The position numbers and the translations under genes are program-made. Positions 1-8,054 of a stretch of 20,194 bases of DNA are shown here, piece by piece. The notes under the pieces were generated by a model that saw only the letters and a list, made by a program, of their open reading frames with translations, did no database searches and was not told the DNA's origin. Origin of the DNA: Lachnospiraceae bacterium (GTDB lineage Bacteria; Bacillota; Clostridia; Lachnospirales; Lachnospiraceae); assembly GCA_900770535.1 (NCBI GenBank), contig CAAHDV010000061.1, forward strand, positions 1 through 20,194, written 5' to 3'. Each line of letters begins with the position of its first letter. Within the stretch, counting starts at the first letter, position 1.

Positions 1-1790
1 ATCACTTCAAAATGCTTCAATGCATCCTTTATCGCTTCCACTTTCTCCGCTGTCGGATGCTTCCTTGGCTGTTTCAATTCCTCTACCGCATTGGGAGCAT
101 CATACATCGGCAAACCCAAATCTCTCTTAATCTCTGCAATATATGCAGTATGTACTTTGAAGCCGTATTTTGCTTCTATGTACTCTTTTATCATTTTGTA
201 GGTGGCTCGCTCTTTCGGCTTATAGGCTTCTGCTCTTTCAGCGATTGCTTTTAAAGGAACTTTTCCCTCACCTTCGCCAAACTCAACTTTTACGTTGATA
301 TGACTGTCTGGCTTTTTGTGGGAAAACAGTACAACCGTCTCAACATGCCCACTCCAAGGAAACATATCCACAGCCCTCACCCGTTTCACTTCATATCCTC
401 TCTCCCCCAGATATTTCACATCCCTGGCCAACGTCGCGGAATCACAGCTGACATACACAACCTTTTTCGGTGCCATTTTTACGATGGTGTCAAGGCAGAC
501 GCTGTCGCAGCCTTTTCTTGGCGGGTCTACTACGATGGTGTCGGCGTAGACCCGGTTCTTTTCGTACTGCTCCGGCAGAACTTCCTCTGCTTTTCCTACA
601 AAAAACTCGACGTTTTCAAAATGATTCAGCTGCGCGTTGGCGCGGGCATCATCGATGGCCTGGGGCACGATCTCTACGCCGTAGACCTTCTTTGCTTTCT
701 GGGCCAGAAACAGGGAGATGGTTCCAATGCCGCAGTAGAGATCCCAGACGGTTTCCTCCCCGGTTAAACCTGCGTACTCCAATGCGGTTCCGTAAAGCTT
801 CTGGGTCTGCACCGGGTTGACCTGATAGAAGGACAGCGGGGAGATACGGTAGCAGACATTACCGATGTAGTCGGTGATGTAGCCCGGGCCGTACAGGTTT
901 ACGATCTCTTTGCCCATGATGACATTCGTCTTTTCCCGGTTGATGCTGCAGGAGATGCTCACCATGTGAGCGGCAGGAACCAGCATTTTGTCAACTGCTG
1001 CCGTCTCTGCACAAACCGCATCACCTGTGCATGGCGCCTTCCCTGCCTCACCAGCAACATCCAGACCCGGTGCCAATGCAAACAGCTTCACCAGCCGCTC
1101 CACCAGCACCTCCGGCGCCTTTAATTTTTTCACATCCCCATTCAGCACCAGGCACACCATCAGCTCCCCGGTGGTAAATCCCTTGCGGATCAGCACATGG
1201 CGAACAAGCCCCTTATGAGTTTCCTCCTCATACGGCGCAATGTGATACTCTTCCATAAATCCGCGGATGCAGTCCAGGATCGGCTGATTCTCCTCCACGC
1301 CAAGCAGACAGTCCTCCTGCTCGATAATCGCATGGGTTCTGCCTGCGTAAAAGCCGGTGATGATGCGGCCGTCTTTGTCCTTTCCGAACGGGAACTGGGC
1401 CTTGTTGCGGTAGCGCCACGGCTCATCCATGCCAATGATCGGCTCCATGGGAATCTCGGTCAGACCGCCGATACGGCTTAAATTGTTGCGTACTTTGTTT
1501 TCCTTAAACTTTAACTGTTCTTCATAGCTCATGGACTGAAGCTGGCAGCCACCGCACTGGCGGGCGGACGGGCAGCGCGGGGTGACGCGGCATACTGACG
1601 GTTCTAACACCTGCATCAGGCGCGCAAAGCCATAGGACTTTTTCGTCTTCATGACCTTGGCTTCCACAACATCACCAATCACGGCATCCTTCACAAACCA
1701 GGTGAAGCCATCGGTCTTTCCGATTCCTTCCCCAGTATCACTCATATCCTCTATCTGAACCTGAAATACATCATTCTTTTTCCAATCCAT
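1..1790 (-). CDS. rlmD: 23S rRNA (uracil-5-)-methyltransferase RlmD/RumA family, with C-terminal extension, 3' end cut by window
   Basis: SAM-dependent methyltransferase expected to make 5-methyluridine in 23S rRNA. The frame is open from ATG 1790 to the window edge (596 codons) and probably ends just outside. An AAAGGAT ribosome binding site lies about 7 nt upstream of the start. Residues 1-60 form a TRAM-like domain. Cysteines 73, 79, 82 and 161 match the 4Fe-4S ligands of RumA. The SAM loop is DLYCGIGTISL (350-360), then VDPPRKG (421-427) and the catalytic cysteine C449 in YVSCDSATLARD. The normal family end, GHVETVVLFS, falls at 481-490. About 105 further residues follow, basic and helical in appearance, containing YGFKVHTAYIAEIKRDLGL. 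I believe I have seen similar tails on other Lachnospiraceae RlmD proteins, but I do not know their function. Residues about 236-275 look like a variable insertion. RlmD versus RlmCD specificity cannot be settled here. Confidence 0.93.
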   Translation of the reverse strand, partial: MDWKKNDVFQVQIEDMSDTGEGIGKTDGFTWFVKDAVIGDVVEAKVMKTKKSYGFARLMQVLEPSVCRVTPRCPSARQCGGCQLQSMSYEEQLKFKENKVRNNLSRIGGLTEIPMEPIIGMDEPWRYRNKAQFPFGKDKDGRIITGFYAGRTHAIIEQEDCLLGVEENQPILDCIRGFMEEYHIAPYEEETHKGLVRHVLIRKGFTTGELMVCLVLNGDVKKLKAPEVLVERLVKLFALAPGLDVAGEAGKAPCTGDAVCAETAAVDKMLVPAAHMVSISCSINREKTNVIMGKEIVNLYGPGYITDYIGNVCYRISPLSFYQVNPVQTQKLYGTALEYAGLTGEETVWDLYCGIGTISLFLAQKAKKVYGVEIVPQAIDDARANAQLNHFENVEFFVGKAEEVLPEQYEKNRVYADTIVVDPPRKGCDSVCLDTIVKMAPKKVVYVSCDSATLARDVKYLGERGYEVKRVRAVDMFPWSGHVETVVLFSHKKPDSHINVKVEFGEGEGKVPLKAIAERAEAYKPKERATYKMIKEYIEAKYGFKVHTAYIAEIKRDLGLPMYDAPNAVEELKQPRKHPTAEKVEAIKDALKHFEV

Positions 1791-1802
1791 GTGTTTATCC
1801 TT

Positions 1803-1988
1803 TCATCTCACTGCATTTCTGCGATCATCTGGCTTCTTTCTGCATCCAAACCAGGTATCCATCTCTCCCACCATATTCCGGGGCTCCCAAACCAGTGCAT
1901 TACGTTGCCCGGCTTCTGTCTCCCATTTTACGGTTTTTCCCGCTCCTGCGCAAGCCTTCCCACACGATCCTTCCAAAAACTTTAGCAT
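1803..1988 (-). CDS. Possible 61-residue small protein just upstream of rlmD
   Basis: Open frame of 61 codons in the same direction as rlmD, ending 12 nt before the rlmD start. A GAAGGGG purine run precedes its ATG but leaves only about 1 nt of spacing, which is poor. The product would be basic, with cysteines at positions 9, 13 and 49 and no clear hydrophobic segment. I recognise no family. It may be a real leader or coupled small gene, or simply the untranslated leader of rlmD. The position favours the first reading and the weak ribosome binding site the second. Confidence 0.22.
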   Translation of the reverse strand: MLKFLEGSCGKACAGAGKTVKWETEAGQRNALVWEPRNMVGEMDTWFGCRKKPDDRRNAVR

Positions 1989-2120
1989 ACCCCTTCTTTT
2001 CTGTAAGATTTTGTTTAGAAACTTCCTGCTTTCTTCACAATCTCCTCAAACTTTAGACACATTTTTCCAGTATCATAAAGCCATGATGTGAGGGAGAAAA
2101 AACAAAGCAAACCCATCATC

Positions 2121-2154
2121 ATAATGAACAGAAGTAAACGAACATGTTCATTAT
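2121..2154. repeat. Perfect 10-bp inverted repeat
   Basis: ATAATGAACA at 2121-2130 is exactly inverted as TGTTCATTAT at 2145-2154, with a 14-nt spacer. The right arm overlaps a second small palindrome, GAACATGTTC (2140-2149). It lies just upstream of the candidate structured RNA at 2159-2335, so it could be an operator or an extra hairpin. It is not a good LexA box, because the two half-sites are only 2 nt apart. Confidence 0.5.
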
Positions 2155-2158
2155 ACAC

Positions 2159-2335
2159 CAATATAAGAGAGCCCGGCGGCACCAAGCGCGCAACCGCTGC
2201 CGGGGTCGTCCAACAACAATCCGTTATCCATCTGCTACGGTGGATTAAGCGGTTCCTATATATTGAATAACATTACCTCTTTCCCCTTTTTAATCAGAAA
2301 ACGCGCCCAAACCGGCGCGTTTTCTGATTTTTTCT
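2159..2335 (+). ncRNA. Candidate structured RNA with three-way-junction shape, ending in a terminator
   Basis: No convincing gene occupies 1991-2344. On the plus strand CAATATA (2159-2165) pairs exactly with TATATTG (2259-2265), enclosing two hairpins. The first pairs CCCGGCGG (2172-2179) with CCGC (2194-2197) and CGGG (2201-2204), with UGC bulged. The second pairs AUCCAUC (2226-2232) with GGUGGAU (2239-2245), extended by CCG/CGG (2221-2223 and 2250-2252). The second hairpin needs a U-G pair that exists only in plus-strand RNA; minus-strand RNA would have A-C. The terminator at 2292-2335 follows 26 nt later. I cannot match it to a known riboswitch or sRNA family, and no strong promoter is visible upstream. 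Confidence 0.38.
2292..2335. terminator. Strong intrinsic terminator, usable in both directions
   Basis: A perfect 16-bp inverted repeat: AATCAGAAAACGCGCC at 2292-2307 and its complement at 2314-2329, with a 6-nt loop. A run of T follows on the plus strand to 2335. On the minus strand the GC core is followed by TTTTCTGATT, so it can also end the yhaM-like transcript, whose stop codon is about 10 nt away, before rlmD. Confidence 0.85.
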
Positions 2336-2344
2336 ATTCTGTTT

Positions 2345-3289
2345 TTAGCAGTCCGTCGTCTTCCTGATATTCGTTTCCAGCAGCCGGTTATATCCCAGCC
2401 AGCCCTGATTATCCCCAGCGCCCCGCAGCACTTCGATCATGGTTTCCATCTTGGCATCTGCGTTGTCGGCGAAGTTTAACGCCATGGCCTCTAACAGTGC
2501 CGGTTTCTTCGGAGAACCGTATTCCAGTTCCCCGTGGTGGGCCAGAATACAATGCTTTAGCTCGGTTGCCAGCTTCGGCGGGAAACCTTCGATGGTGCGC
2601 ATGCGCTCGCTAACCATCTCGGTGCCGATGATGATGTGGCCCAGTAACTGGCCGTCATCGGTGTAGTCGTTCTCCGGGAACACGGACAGTTCCTTTGTCT
2701 TGCCGATGTCGTGAAACATGGCTGCGGTTAACAGCAGGTCACGGTTTAACATCGGATAGGCGGAGGTAAAGTAGTCACACATCTTGGTGACACTTAACGT
2801 ATGCTCCAGAAGACCGCCCACAAAACCGTGATGCACGCTCTTGGCTGCGCTGTGGAACTGAAACACCTTCGCAAAGTCCGGATCGCCGAAGTAGCTGTCC
2901 AGCAGTTTCTTCAGATACGGGTTTTTTACAGAAGCAATGAGTGCCAGCAGCTCGGAATACATCTGTTTGACATCTTTTAAGGACACCGGAAGGTAATCTG
3001 CCGGAATGTACTCGCCCTCATCTGCCTTGCGGATCCGCTTAACATTCAGCTGCTTTGCTCCCATGAACATGGTCACGTCCGCATCGATATAAACGTAATC
3101 CAGCGCCTCAAAGTTCCCAACACCCGGAGACCCCAGATCCCATAATTTCGCGTCAACAGTGCCTGTTTTGTCCTGAAGGACCAGATTTCCGTATTCTTTG
3201 CCGTTCTTGGTCAGCGCAATCTGCTTATTTTTGCAAAGATACACATCGGAAATGTGCATGCCTTCTCTAAAACTGTCAATATACCTCAT
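2345..3289 (-). CDS. yhaM: YhaM-family 3'-5' exoribonuclease (OB fold plus HD domain)
   Basis: Cytoplasmic nuclease of the YhaM/CbfI family, which trims RNA 3' ends, and in some members single-stranded DNA, using a metal-dependent HD domain. The 314-residue length is typical. Residues about 14-88 form an OB-like nucleic-acid-binding fold (GNLVLQDKTGTVDAKLWD at 35-52). The HD domain starts near 150: H163 in GGLLEHTLSV, the H193-D194 pair in MFHDIGKTKE, and a later LAHHGELEYGSPKKP segment, which is a signature of the family. The start at 3289 has AAAGGGA about 7 nt upstream. It lies 84 nt after the PDZ protein gene in the same direction, so the two may be co-transcribed and end at the 2292-2335 hairpin. 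Confidence 0.9.
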   Translation of the reverse strand: MRYIDSFREGMHISDVYLCKNKQIALTKNGKEYGNLVLQDKTGTVDAKLWDLGSPGVGNFEALDYVYIDADVTMFMGAKQLNVKRIRKADEGEYIPADYLPVSLKDVKQMYSELLALIASVKNPYLKKLLDSYFGDPDFAKVFQFHSAAKSVHHGFVGGLLEHTLSVTKMCDYFTSAYPMLNRDLLLTAAMFHDIGKTKELSVFPENDYTDDGQLLGHIIIGTEMVSERMRTIEGFPPKLATELKHCILAHHGELEYGSPKKPALLEAMALNFADNADAKMETMIEVLRGAGDNQGWLGYNRLLETNIRKTTDC

Positions 3290-3373
3290 ATCGTTCCCTT
3301 TACTTTCTATCTTATCATTTTAATTTTCCTGTTTTGCCGCCTGTCATGGCGCGCATTCTGATTCCCGCGGCCG

Positions 3374-4693
3374 TCAGCGGCTGCCTACCGTCACGTCAAA
3401 CTCCAGCTCCGTGTAGGTGTCCCGGCCATTGCGCGCTACCGTCACATGAATGATCTGCCCGCAGGTCATCTTGTCCAGCGCGGCCTGGTATTCTTTCATG
3501 GATTTTACCGGATTTCCATTGATCTGCGTGAGGATATCGCCATTCTGGATGCCTGCGTTATATGCCGGTTTTTCCGTCACGGCATTCACCACATAAATGC
3601 CCTCCGGCAGACCATTTGCTGCCTGGGCATCGGTCACTTCCTGGCCTACGATCCCAATGCAGGGGATTGCCTGGCCGTTGCTGAGCTTCTCCAGGATTCC
3701 CTTATAATCAGAAATGCCAAAGATTTCTGTTACCCGGTTTTCTGTCCCGGAATTATCCGCAGGCGCCTGAGCCCAGCCCACCAGTTCTCCATCGGTGTTG
3801 ATCAGAAACGTACCGCATTGCGCATTCGCCAGAATGTCGGAATACAGGATGCGGCAATGCTGATCCACCATGGGACTGCTTCTCACCACATACGAAACAA
3901 AACCGTAGTCCAGCGAATGAACCACACCGGCCGGGCTGCCTACCGCCGCAAGCAGGTCTCCCTGCCGCACCTGATAAGAATTGCCAAGGGGCATCGGTTC
4001 CAGATCCCGCAGCTGCGATGTGTCTACATCTCCTGTGCTGATGCTGACAATGGCCATGCCGGATGTGGCATCCTTCTGTTTCATATGTCCGTTTACATCT
4101 TTTCCGTTTTCAAAGGTCACTTTAATGGAATCTGCCTGCTCCACCGCGGCTTCCGGTGTCAGAACCAGAAGTTCCTGACTGGTCTTTGCGATGATGACCC
4201 CGGCATACAGGCCTGTCGTCTCTACCGGATTGTCGAACCAGTCGGTATTCTGCTGGACCGAATGAACCACCACCACGCTCCTGTCCGCAGTCTGGGCCTT
4301 TGCCCGCAGGCTGTTTAACAGTGAATTCAGGTCATCTACAGTATAGCGGTAATGCTCCAGCGCAGTCTGAACCATTTCCTCTACAGGTTCGGTCTCCGTC
4401 TCCGCAGCATTTTCTGTCTCCTGGGCTTCCGCGGAAGATTCCACTTCATCCTTCGGAATGGAAATGGCGGATGCAGTTGGCCGGTTTCCCTCCGACAACT
4501 GCTCCAGGACCGGTCTGGTCAACGCAAAGCACACCGCTGAAACCACGCCAAATATCACACCGGCGCAGGCTGCTGTTGCCATTTTGGTCGCAATCTGCTT
4601 TTTGCTGGGTGCCGGCCTTACGATCTTCTCACTGATAAAATCACGGTCATTCTTTTTTTCAGGTTTTTTCTCTGGATCCTGTATCTCAGACAT
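3374..4693 (-). CDS. Membrane-anchored HtrA-like/PDZ protein with degenerate protease site (probable pseudoprotease)
   Basis: Layout of a Gram-positive HtrA/DegP protein: cytoplasmic charged N-terminus, one membrane helix (about 38-59), an acidic Glu/Thr-rich linker (about 80-107), a trypsin-like domain (about 130-330) and a C-terminal PDZ domain (about 340-435, GIVGQEV ... AYNAGIQNGDILTQINGNPV). By eye alignment to HtrA, the catalytic histidine of TNNHVV falls on A182 (TPEAAV), the aspartate of TDLAV on G212 (SGMAI), and the nucleophile of GNSGGP on C293 (AQCGTF). All three are changed, so a serine protease activity is unlikely. It may act as a PDZ scaffold or sensor at the cell surface. The start at 4693 has AAGGAGG about 7 nt upstream, with its own promoter further up. 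Confidence 0.85.
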   Translation of the reverse strand: MSEIQDPEKKPEKKNDRDFISEKIVRPAPSKKQIATKMATAACAGVIFGVVSAVCFALTRPVLEQLSEGNRPTASAISIPKDEVESSAEAQETENAAETETEPVEEMVQTALEHYRYTVDDLNSLLNSLRAKAQTADRSVVVVHSVQQNTDWFDNPVETTGLYAGVIIAKTSQELLVLTPEAAVEQADSIKVTFENGKDVNGHMKQKDATSGMAIVSISTGDVDTSQLRDLEPMPLGNSYQVRQGDLLAAVGSPAGVVHSLDYGFVSYVVRSSPMVDQHCRILYSDILANAQCGTFLINTDGELVGWAQAPADNSGTENRVTEIFGISDYKGILEKLSNGQAIPCIGIVGQEVTDAQAANGLPEGIYVVNAVTEKPAYNAGIQNGDILTQINGNPVKSMKEYQAALDKMTCGQIIHVTVARNGRDTYTELEFDVTVGSR

Positions 4694-4780
4694 TCATGTC
4701 CTCCTTACTTCATAATCCTCGTAACTGTTCAGTGCCGTCACAGTCACCCTCCCGTATGCATCGTCTATGCATTATCTTTT

Positions 4781-4809
4781 ATTATAAGGTTTTGGGACAA
4801 TTTACGCAA
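4781..4809 (-). promoter_or_regulatory. SigA-type promoter for the HtrA-like gene
   Basis: On the minus strand TTGCGT (4809-4804) is followed after exactly 17 nt by TATAAT (4786-4781). Transcription would begin near 4774, giving a leader of about 80 nt before the ATG at 4693. Confidence 0.65.
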
Positions 4810-4849
4810 CTAAAAAGTGTTGTCCGCCCTTTCGCCGTCGTGCATTTCA

Positions 4850-4858
4850 TGTTATAAT
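4850..4858 (+). promoter_or_regulatory. Extended -10 promoter for mutS2
   Basis: TGTTATAAT (4850-4858) is a perfect extended -10 element. No good -35 is present (TTTCGC at 17-nt spacing), which is normal for this promoter class. The start point would be near 4864-4866, about 60 nt upstream of mutS2. Confidence 0.6.
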
Positions 4859-4864
4859 CAAAAG

Positions 4865-4892
4865 CGCCTGAAGTTCTTCCCTCAGGCGGTTT
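4865..4892 (+). promoter_or_regulatory. Stem-loop at the very 5' end of the mutS2 leader
   Basis: CGCCTGA (4865-4871) pairs with TCAGGCG (4882-4888), and GTTTTC follows. It begins at the predicted transcription start, so it would cap the 5' end of the mRNA and could protect it from decay. The short, interrupted T run makes it a weak terminator at best. Confidence 0.45.
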
Positions 4893-4925
4893 TCTGCTAT
4901 TAATTAAACACAATCGAGGATTTTT

Positions 4926-7319
4926 ATGAACCAGAAAGTATTAAAAACATTAGAATATAACAAGATCATTACCCAGCTGACCGGTTACGCGGCTTCCACG
5001 CCGGGAAAACTCCTGTGCCAGAATCTGCTTCCCATGAGCGACTACCACGAGATCGTGCAGGCCCAGACGGAAACCAGCGATGCCCTCACCCGTGTCCGCA
5101 TGAAGGGTAGCCTCTCCTTAAGCGGTGTCCGCGATATCCGTGACTCCTTAAAACGCCTGGAGATTGGCAGCGCCTTAGGCATCCCGGAGCTGTTATCCAT
5201 CAGTTCCCTGCTTACCGTGGCAGCCCGCGCCAAAGCCTACGGCCAGCACGAGGAATCCGAAGAATTTCCGGATGACTCCTTAGACTCCATGTTCCGCAGC
5301 CTGGAGCCGGTTACTTCTGTCAATAATGAGATCAAGCGCTGCATCCTCTCCGAGGAAGAGATCAGCGATAACGCAAGCCCGGGCCTGCACAAGGTCCGCC
5401 GTTCCATGCACGGCATCAACGACCGCATCCACGCTCAGTTAAACAGCATTTTAAACAGCTGCCGTTCCTACCTGCAGGATGCCGTCATCACCATGCGTGA
5501 CGGACGCTACTGCCTGCCGGTCAAGGCGGAGTATAAGTCCCAGGTAAACGGTATGGTCCACGACCAGTCCTCCACCGGTTCTACCCTGTTTATTGAGCCC
5601 ATGGCGGTCATTCAGTTAAATAACGAGCTGCGCACCCTGGAGATTCAGGAGCAGAAAGAGATCGAGGCAGTTCTGGCAGACTTAAGCGGCCAGCTTATGC
5701 CCTACACCGAGGAGCTTGCCATTGACCTGCAGATTCTGACCCGCCTGGACTTCATCTTCGCGAAAGCAGCCCTGTCCCGCCACTTTAAATGCAGCGAGCC
5801 GAAGTTCAACACCGAAGGACGCATCCACATTAAAGACGGACGCCACCCGCTTCTGAACCCGCAGAAGGTGGTTCCGATCACGGTATGGCTTGGCACCGAC
5901 TTTGACCTTCTCATGGTCACCGGCCCGAACACCGGCGGTAAAACCGTTTCTTTAAAAACCGTAGGGCTTTTTACCCTCATGGGACAGGCCGGCCTGCACA
6001 TTCCGGCGTTCGAGGGTTCTGAACTAGCTGTATTTGAGGAAGTCTTTGCTGATATCGGCGATGAGCAGAGCATTGAGCAGAGTCTCAGTACCTTCTCTGC
6101 CCACATGACCAACATCGTTCACATTTTAAATCAGGCAGACAGTCATTCCCTCTGCCTCTTCGATGAGCTCTGTTCCGGAACCGACCCGACCGAGGGTGCG
6201 GCTCTGGCCATTGCCATCTTAAACTTCCTGCACAACATGAAGTGCCGCACCATGGCCACCACACACTACAGTGAGTTAAAGATCTACGCCCTCAGCACCC
6301 CGGGCGTGGAGAATGCCTGCTGTGAATTCGATGTGGCTACCCTGCGCCCGACCTACCGCCTGTTAATCGGTATCCCGGGTAAGAGTAATGCGTTTGCCAT
6401 TTCTAAAAAACTGGGCCTGCCGGACTACATCATTGATGACGCGAAGACCCATCTGGAGTCCGAGGACGAAACCTTTGAGGATGTCATCAGCCGTCTGGAG
6501 GAAAACCGCGTTACCATCGAAAAAGAGCGCGCAGAGATTGAGAGCTACAAGGCAGAGATTGCCCGCCTGAAATCCGGCCTGGAGAAGAAGGAAGAACGTT
6601 TTGACGAGCGCAAGGACAAGATGATCCGCAAGGCCAACGAAGAAGCCCAGCAGATCCTGCGGGAAGCAAAAGAGACGGCGGACCGCACCATCAAAAACAT
6701 CAACAAGCTGGCGGCCTCCTCCGGCATCGACACCAAAGCCCTGGAGGCAGAGCGCACGAAGCTGCGCGACAGCTTAAAGAAGGTCGAGGGCGGTCTCTCC
6801 TTAAAGCAGGAGACCAAAAAACCGCACAAAGCCATCAACCCGAAGTCCTTAAAACTGGGGGACGGCGTGCGCGTACTTTCCATGAACTTAAATGGTACCG
6901 TAAGCAGCCTTCCGGATGCGCAGGGCAACGTATTTGTCCAGATGGGTATCCTGCGCTCCAAGGTGAACATCAACGACCTGGAACTGCTTCAGGAGAATTC
7001 TGTCAGCGGCCCGGGACTGGAATCCCGCCGCAAAGGCAGCGGAAGCAGCAACATCAAGATGTCCAAATCCTTTGGTATCTCCCCGGAGATCAATGTGCTG
7101 GGCATGACCGTAGACGAAGCTGTGGCACAGCTGGACAAATATCTGGACGATGCCTATATCGCCCATCTGCCGCAGGTACGCATTGTACACGGCAAGGGTA
7201 CCGGAGCGCTGCGTGCCGGCATCCACAAGCATTTAAAGCGTCTCAAATATATTAAGGAATTCCACCTGGGCGGCTTCGGAGAAGGCGACGCGGGCGTAAC
7301 CATCGTAGTATTCAAGTAA
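4926..7319 (+). CDS. mutS2: Endonuclease MutS2 (MutS-like ATPase with Smr domain)
   Basis: MutS-related ATPase that in Firmicutes acts on recombination intermediates and, in Bacillus subtilis, on collided ribosomes. At 797 residues it is full length. Core and clamp regions occupy about 1-320. Walker A is GPNTGGKT (333-340), Walker B and signature lie in LSTFSAHM ... LCLFDELCSGTDPTEG, and TTHYSELK follows. A long charged coiled coil runs over about 515-620. The C-terminal Smr domain (about 722-797) has HGKGTG (755-760), but its first motif reads INVLG where other Smr domains have LDLHG, LDLRG or LDLIG. Start at 4926 is supported by GAGGA about 5 nt upstream. The response regulator gene begins 18 nt after its stop. 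Confidence 0.96.
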   Translation: MNQKVLKTLEYNKIITQLTGYAASTPGKLLCQNLLPMSDYHEIVQAQTETSDALTRVRMKGSLSLSGVRDIRDSLKRLEIGSALGIPELLSISSLLTVAARAKAYGQHEESEEFPDDSLDSMFRSLEPVTSVNNEIKRCILSEEEISDNASPGLHKVRRSMHGINDRIHAQLNSILNSCRSYLQDAVITMRDGRYCLPVKAEYKSQVNGMVHDQSSTGSTLFIEPMAVIQLNNELRTLEIQEQKEIEAVLADLSGQLMPYTEELAIDLQILTRLDFIFAKAALSRHFKCSEPKFNTEGRIHIKDGRHPLLNPQKVVPITVWLGTDFDLLMVTGPNTGGKTVSLKTVGLFTLMGQAGLHIPAFEGSELAVFEEVFADIGDEQSIEQSLSTFSAHMTNIVHILNQADSHSLCLFDELCSGTDPTEGAALAIAILNFLHNMKCRTMATTHYSELKIYALSTPGVENACCEFDVATLRPTYRLLIGIPGKSNAFAISKKLGLPDYIIDDAKTHLESEDETFEDVISRLEENRVTIEKERAEIESYKAEIARLKSGLEKKEERFDERKDKMIRKANEEAQQILREAKETADRTIKNINKLAASSGIDTKALEAERTKLRDSLKKVEGGLSLKQETKKPHKAINPKSLKLGDGVRVLSMNLNGTVSSLPDAQGNVFVQMGILRSKVNINDLELLQENSVSGPGLESRRKGSGSSNIKMSKSFGISPEINVLGMTVDEAVAQLDKYLDDAYIAHLPQVRIVHGKGTGALRAGIHKHLKRLKYIKEFHLGGFGEGDAGVTIVVFK

Positions 7320-7337
7320 TTGGGGAGGAACAAAGAC

Positions 7338-8048
7338 ATGGCTGAAAAACAGCGGATTTTGATCGTAGATGATGACGAGAACATTGCAGAACTGATTTCT
7401 CTTTATCTGATGAAAGAATGCTACGAAACCTACATTGTCAATGATGGCGAGGAAGCCCTGAAGATTTTCCCGGAGTTCAAACCAAACCTGGTTCTTCTGG
7501 ATCTGATGCTTCCGGGCATTGACGGCTACCAGGTGTGCCGCGAGCTGCGCGCAACATCCCAGGTTCCTATTATCATGCTCTCCGCCAAGGGTGAGATTTT
7601 TGACAAGGTTCTGGGACTGGAGCTGGGTGCCGATGATTACATGATTAAGCCCTTTGATTCTAAGGAGCTGGTGGCCCGGGTCAAGGCCGTGCTGCGCCGC
7701 TACCAGGCTGCTCCGGCTCCTGCTGTACCGGAACCGGCCCAGCAGGGCGAGTATGTGGAGTACCCGGATCTGACCGTCAATCTGACCAACTATGCGGTCA
7801 CCTACTGCGGACATTCCGTGGAGATGCCGCCGAAGGAACTGGAGCTTCTGTATTTTCTGGCGTCCTCACCAAACCAGGTTTTCACCAGAGAGCAGCTTCT
7901 GGATCACATCTGGGGCTACGAGTACATTGGAGACACCCGTACCGTAGATGTACATATCAAACGCCTCCGGGAGAAGATCAAGGATCACGCCAACTGGGCC
8001 CTGACCACCGTATGGGGCATCGGATATAAATTTGAAGTGCGGAAATAA
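7338..8048 (+). CDS. OmpR/PhoB-family response regulator
   Basis: Two-component DNA-binding regulator of 236 residues. The receiver domain covers about 5-120, with the acidic cluster DDD at 11-13, phospho-acceptor D55 in LLDLMLPG, and the conserved lysine in ADDYMIKPF. A short Ala/Pro-rich linker (APAPAVPEPA) leads to a winged-helix domain (about 140-236) with RTVDVHIKRLREKI and the terminal VWGIGYKFE. I chose ATG 7338 because GGGGAGG sits 8-9 nt before it; an upstream in-frame TTG at 7320 precedes that site. It is probably transcribed with mutS2, 18 nt upstream. No kinase follows it in the same direction. The likely partner is the kinase at 8834-10240, encoded on the other strand. Targets cannot be read from the sequence. 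Confidence 0.93.
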   Translation: MAEKQRILIVDDDENIAELISLYLMKECYETYIVNDGEEALKIFPEFKPNLVLLDLMLPGIDGYQVCRELRATSQVPIIMLSAKGEIFDKVLGLELGADDYMIKPFDSKELVARVKAVLRRYQAAPAPAVPEPAQQGEYVEYPDLTVNLTNYAVTYCGHSVEMPPKELELLYFLASSPNQVFTREQLLDHIWGYEYIGDTRTVDVHIKRLREKIKDHANWALTTVWGIGYKFEVRK

Positions 8049-8054
8049 AATTCG

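Noticed and set aside
300..767. Open frames on the plus strand at the left end
   Set aside because: They are antisense to rlmD, whose catalytic motifs are all present on the minus strand.
2140..2149. GAACATGTTC as a LexA/SOS box
   Set aside because: Gram-positive LexA boxes have GAAC and GTTC four bases apart; here the gap is two. No SOS gene is adjacent.
3446..4318. 290-codon open frame on the plus strand
   Set aside because: It lies fully antisense to the PDZ/HtrA-like gene, shows no domain, and its product is rich in His/Cys/Arg as expected from a reversed GC-rich gene. No ribosome binding site was seen.
7233..7814. 193-codon open frame on the minus strand
   Set aside because: Antisense across the end of mutS2 and the response regulator, both of which carry clear conserved motifs. 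No family resemblance.
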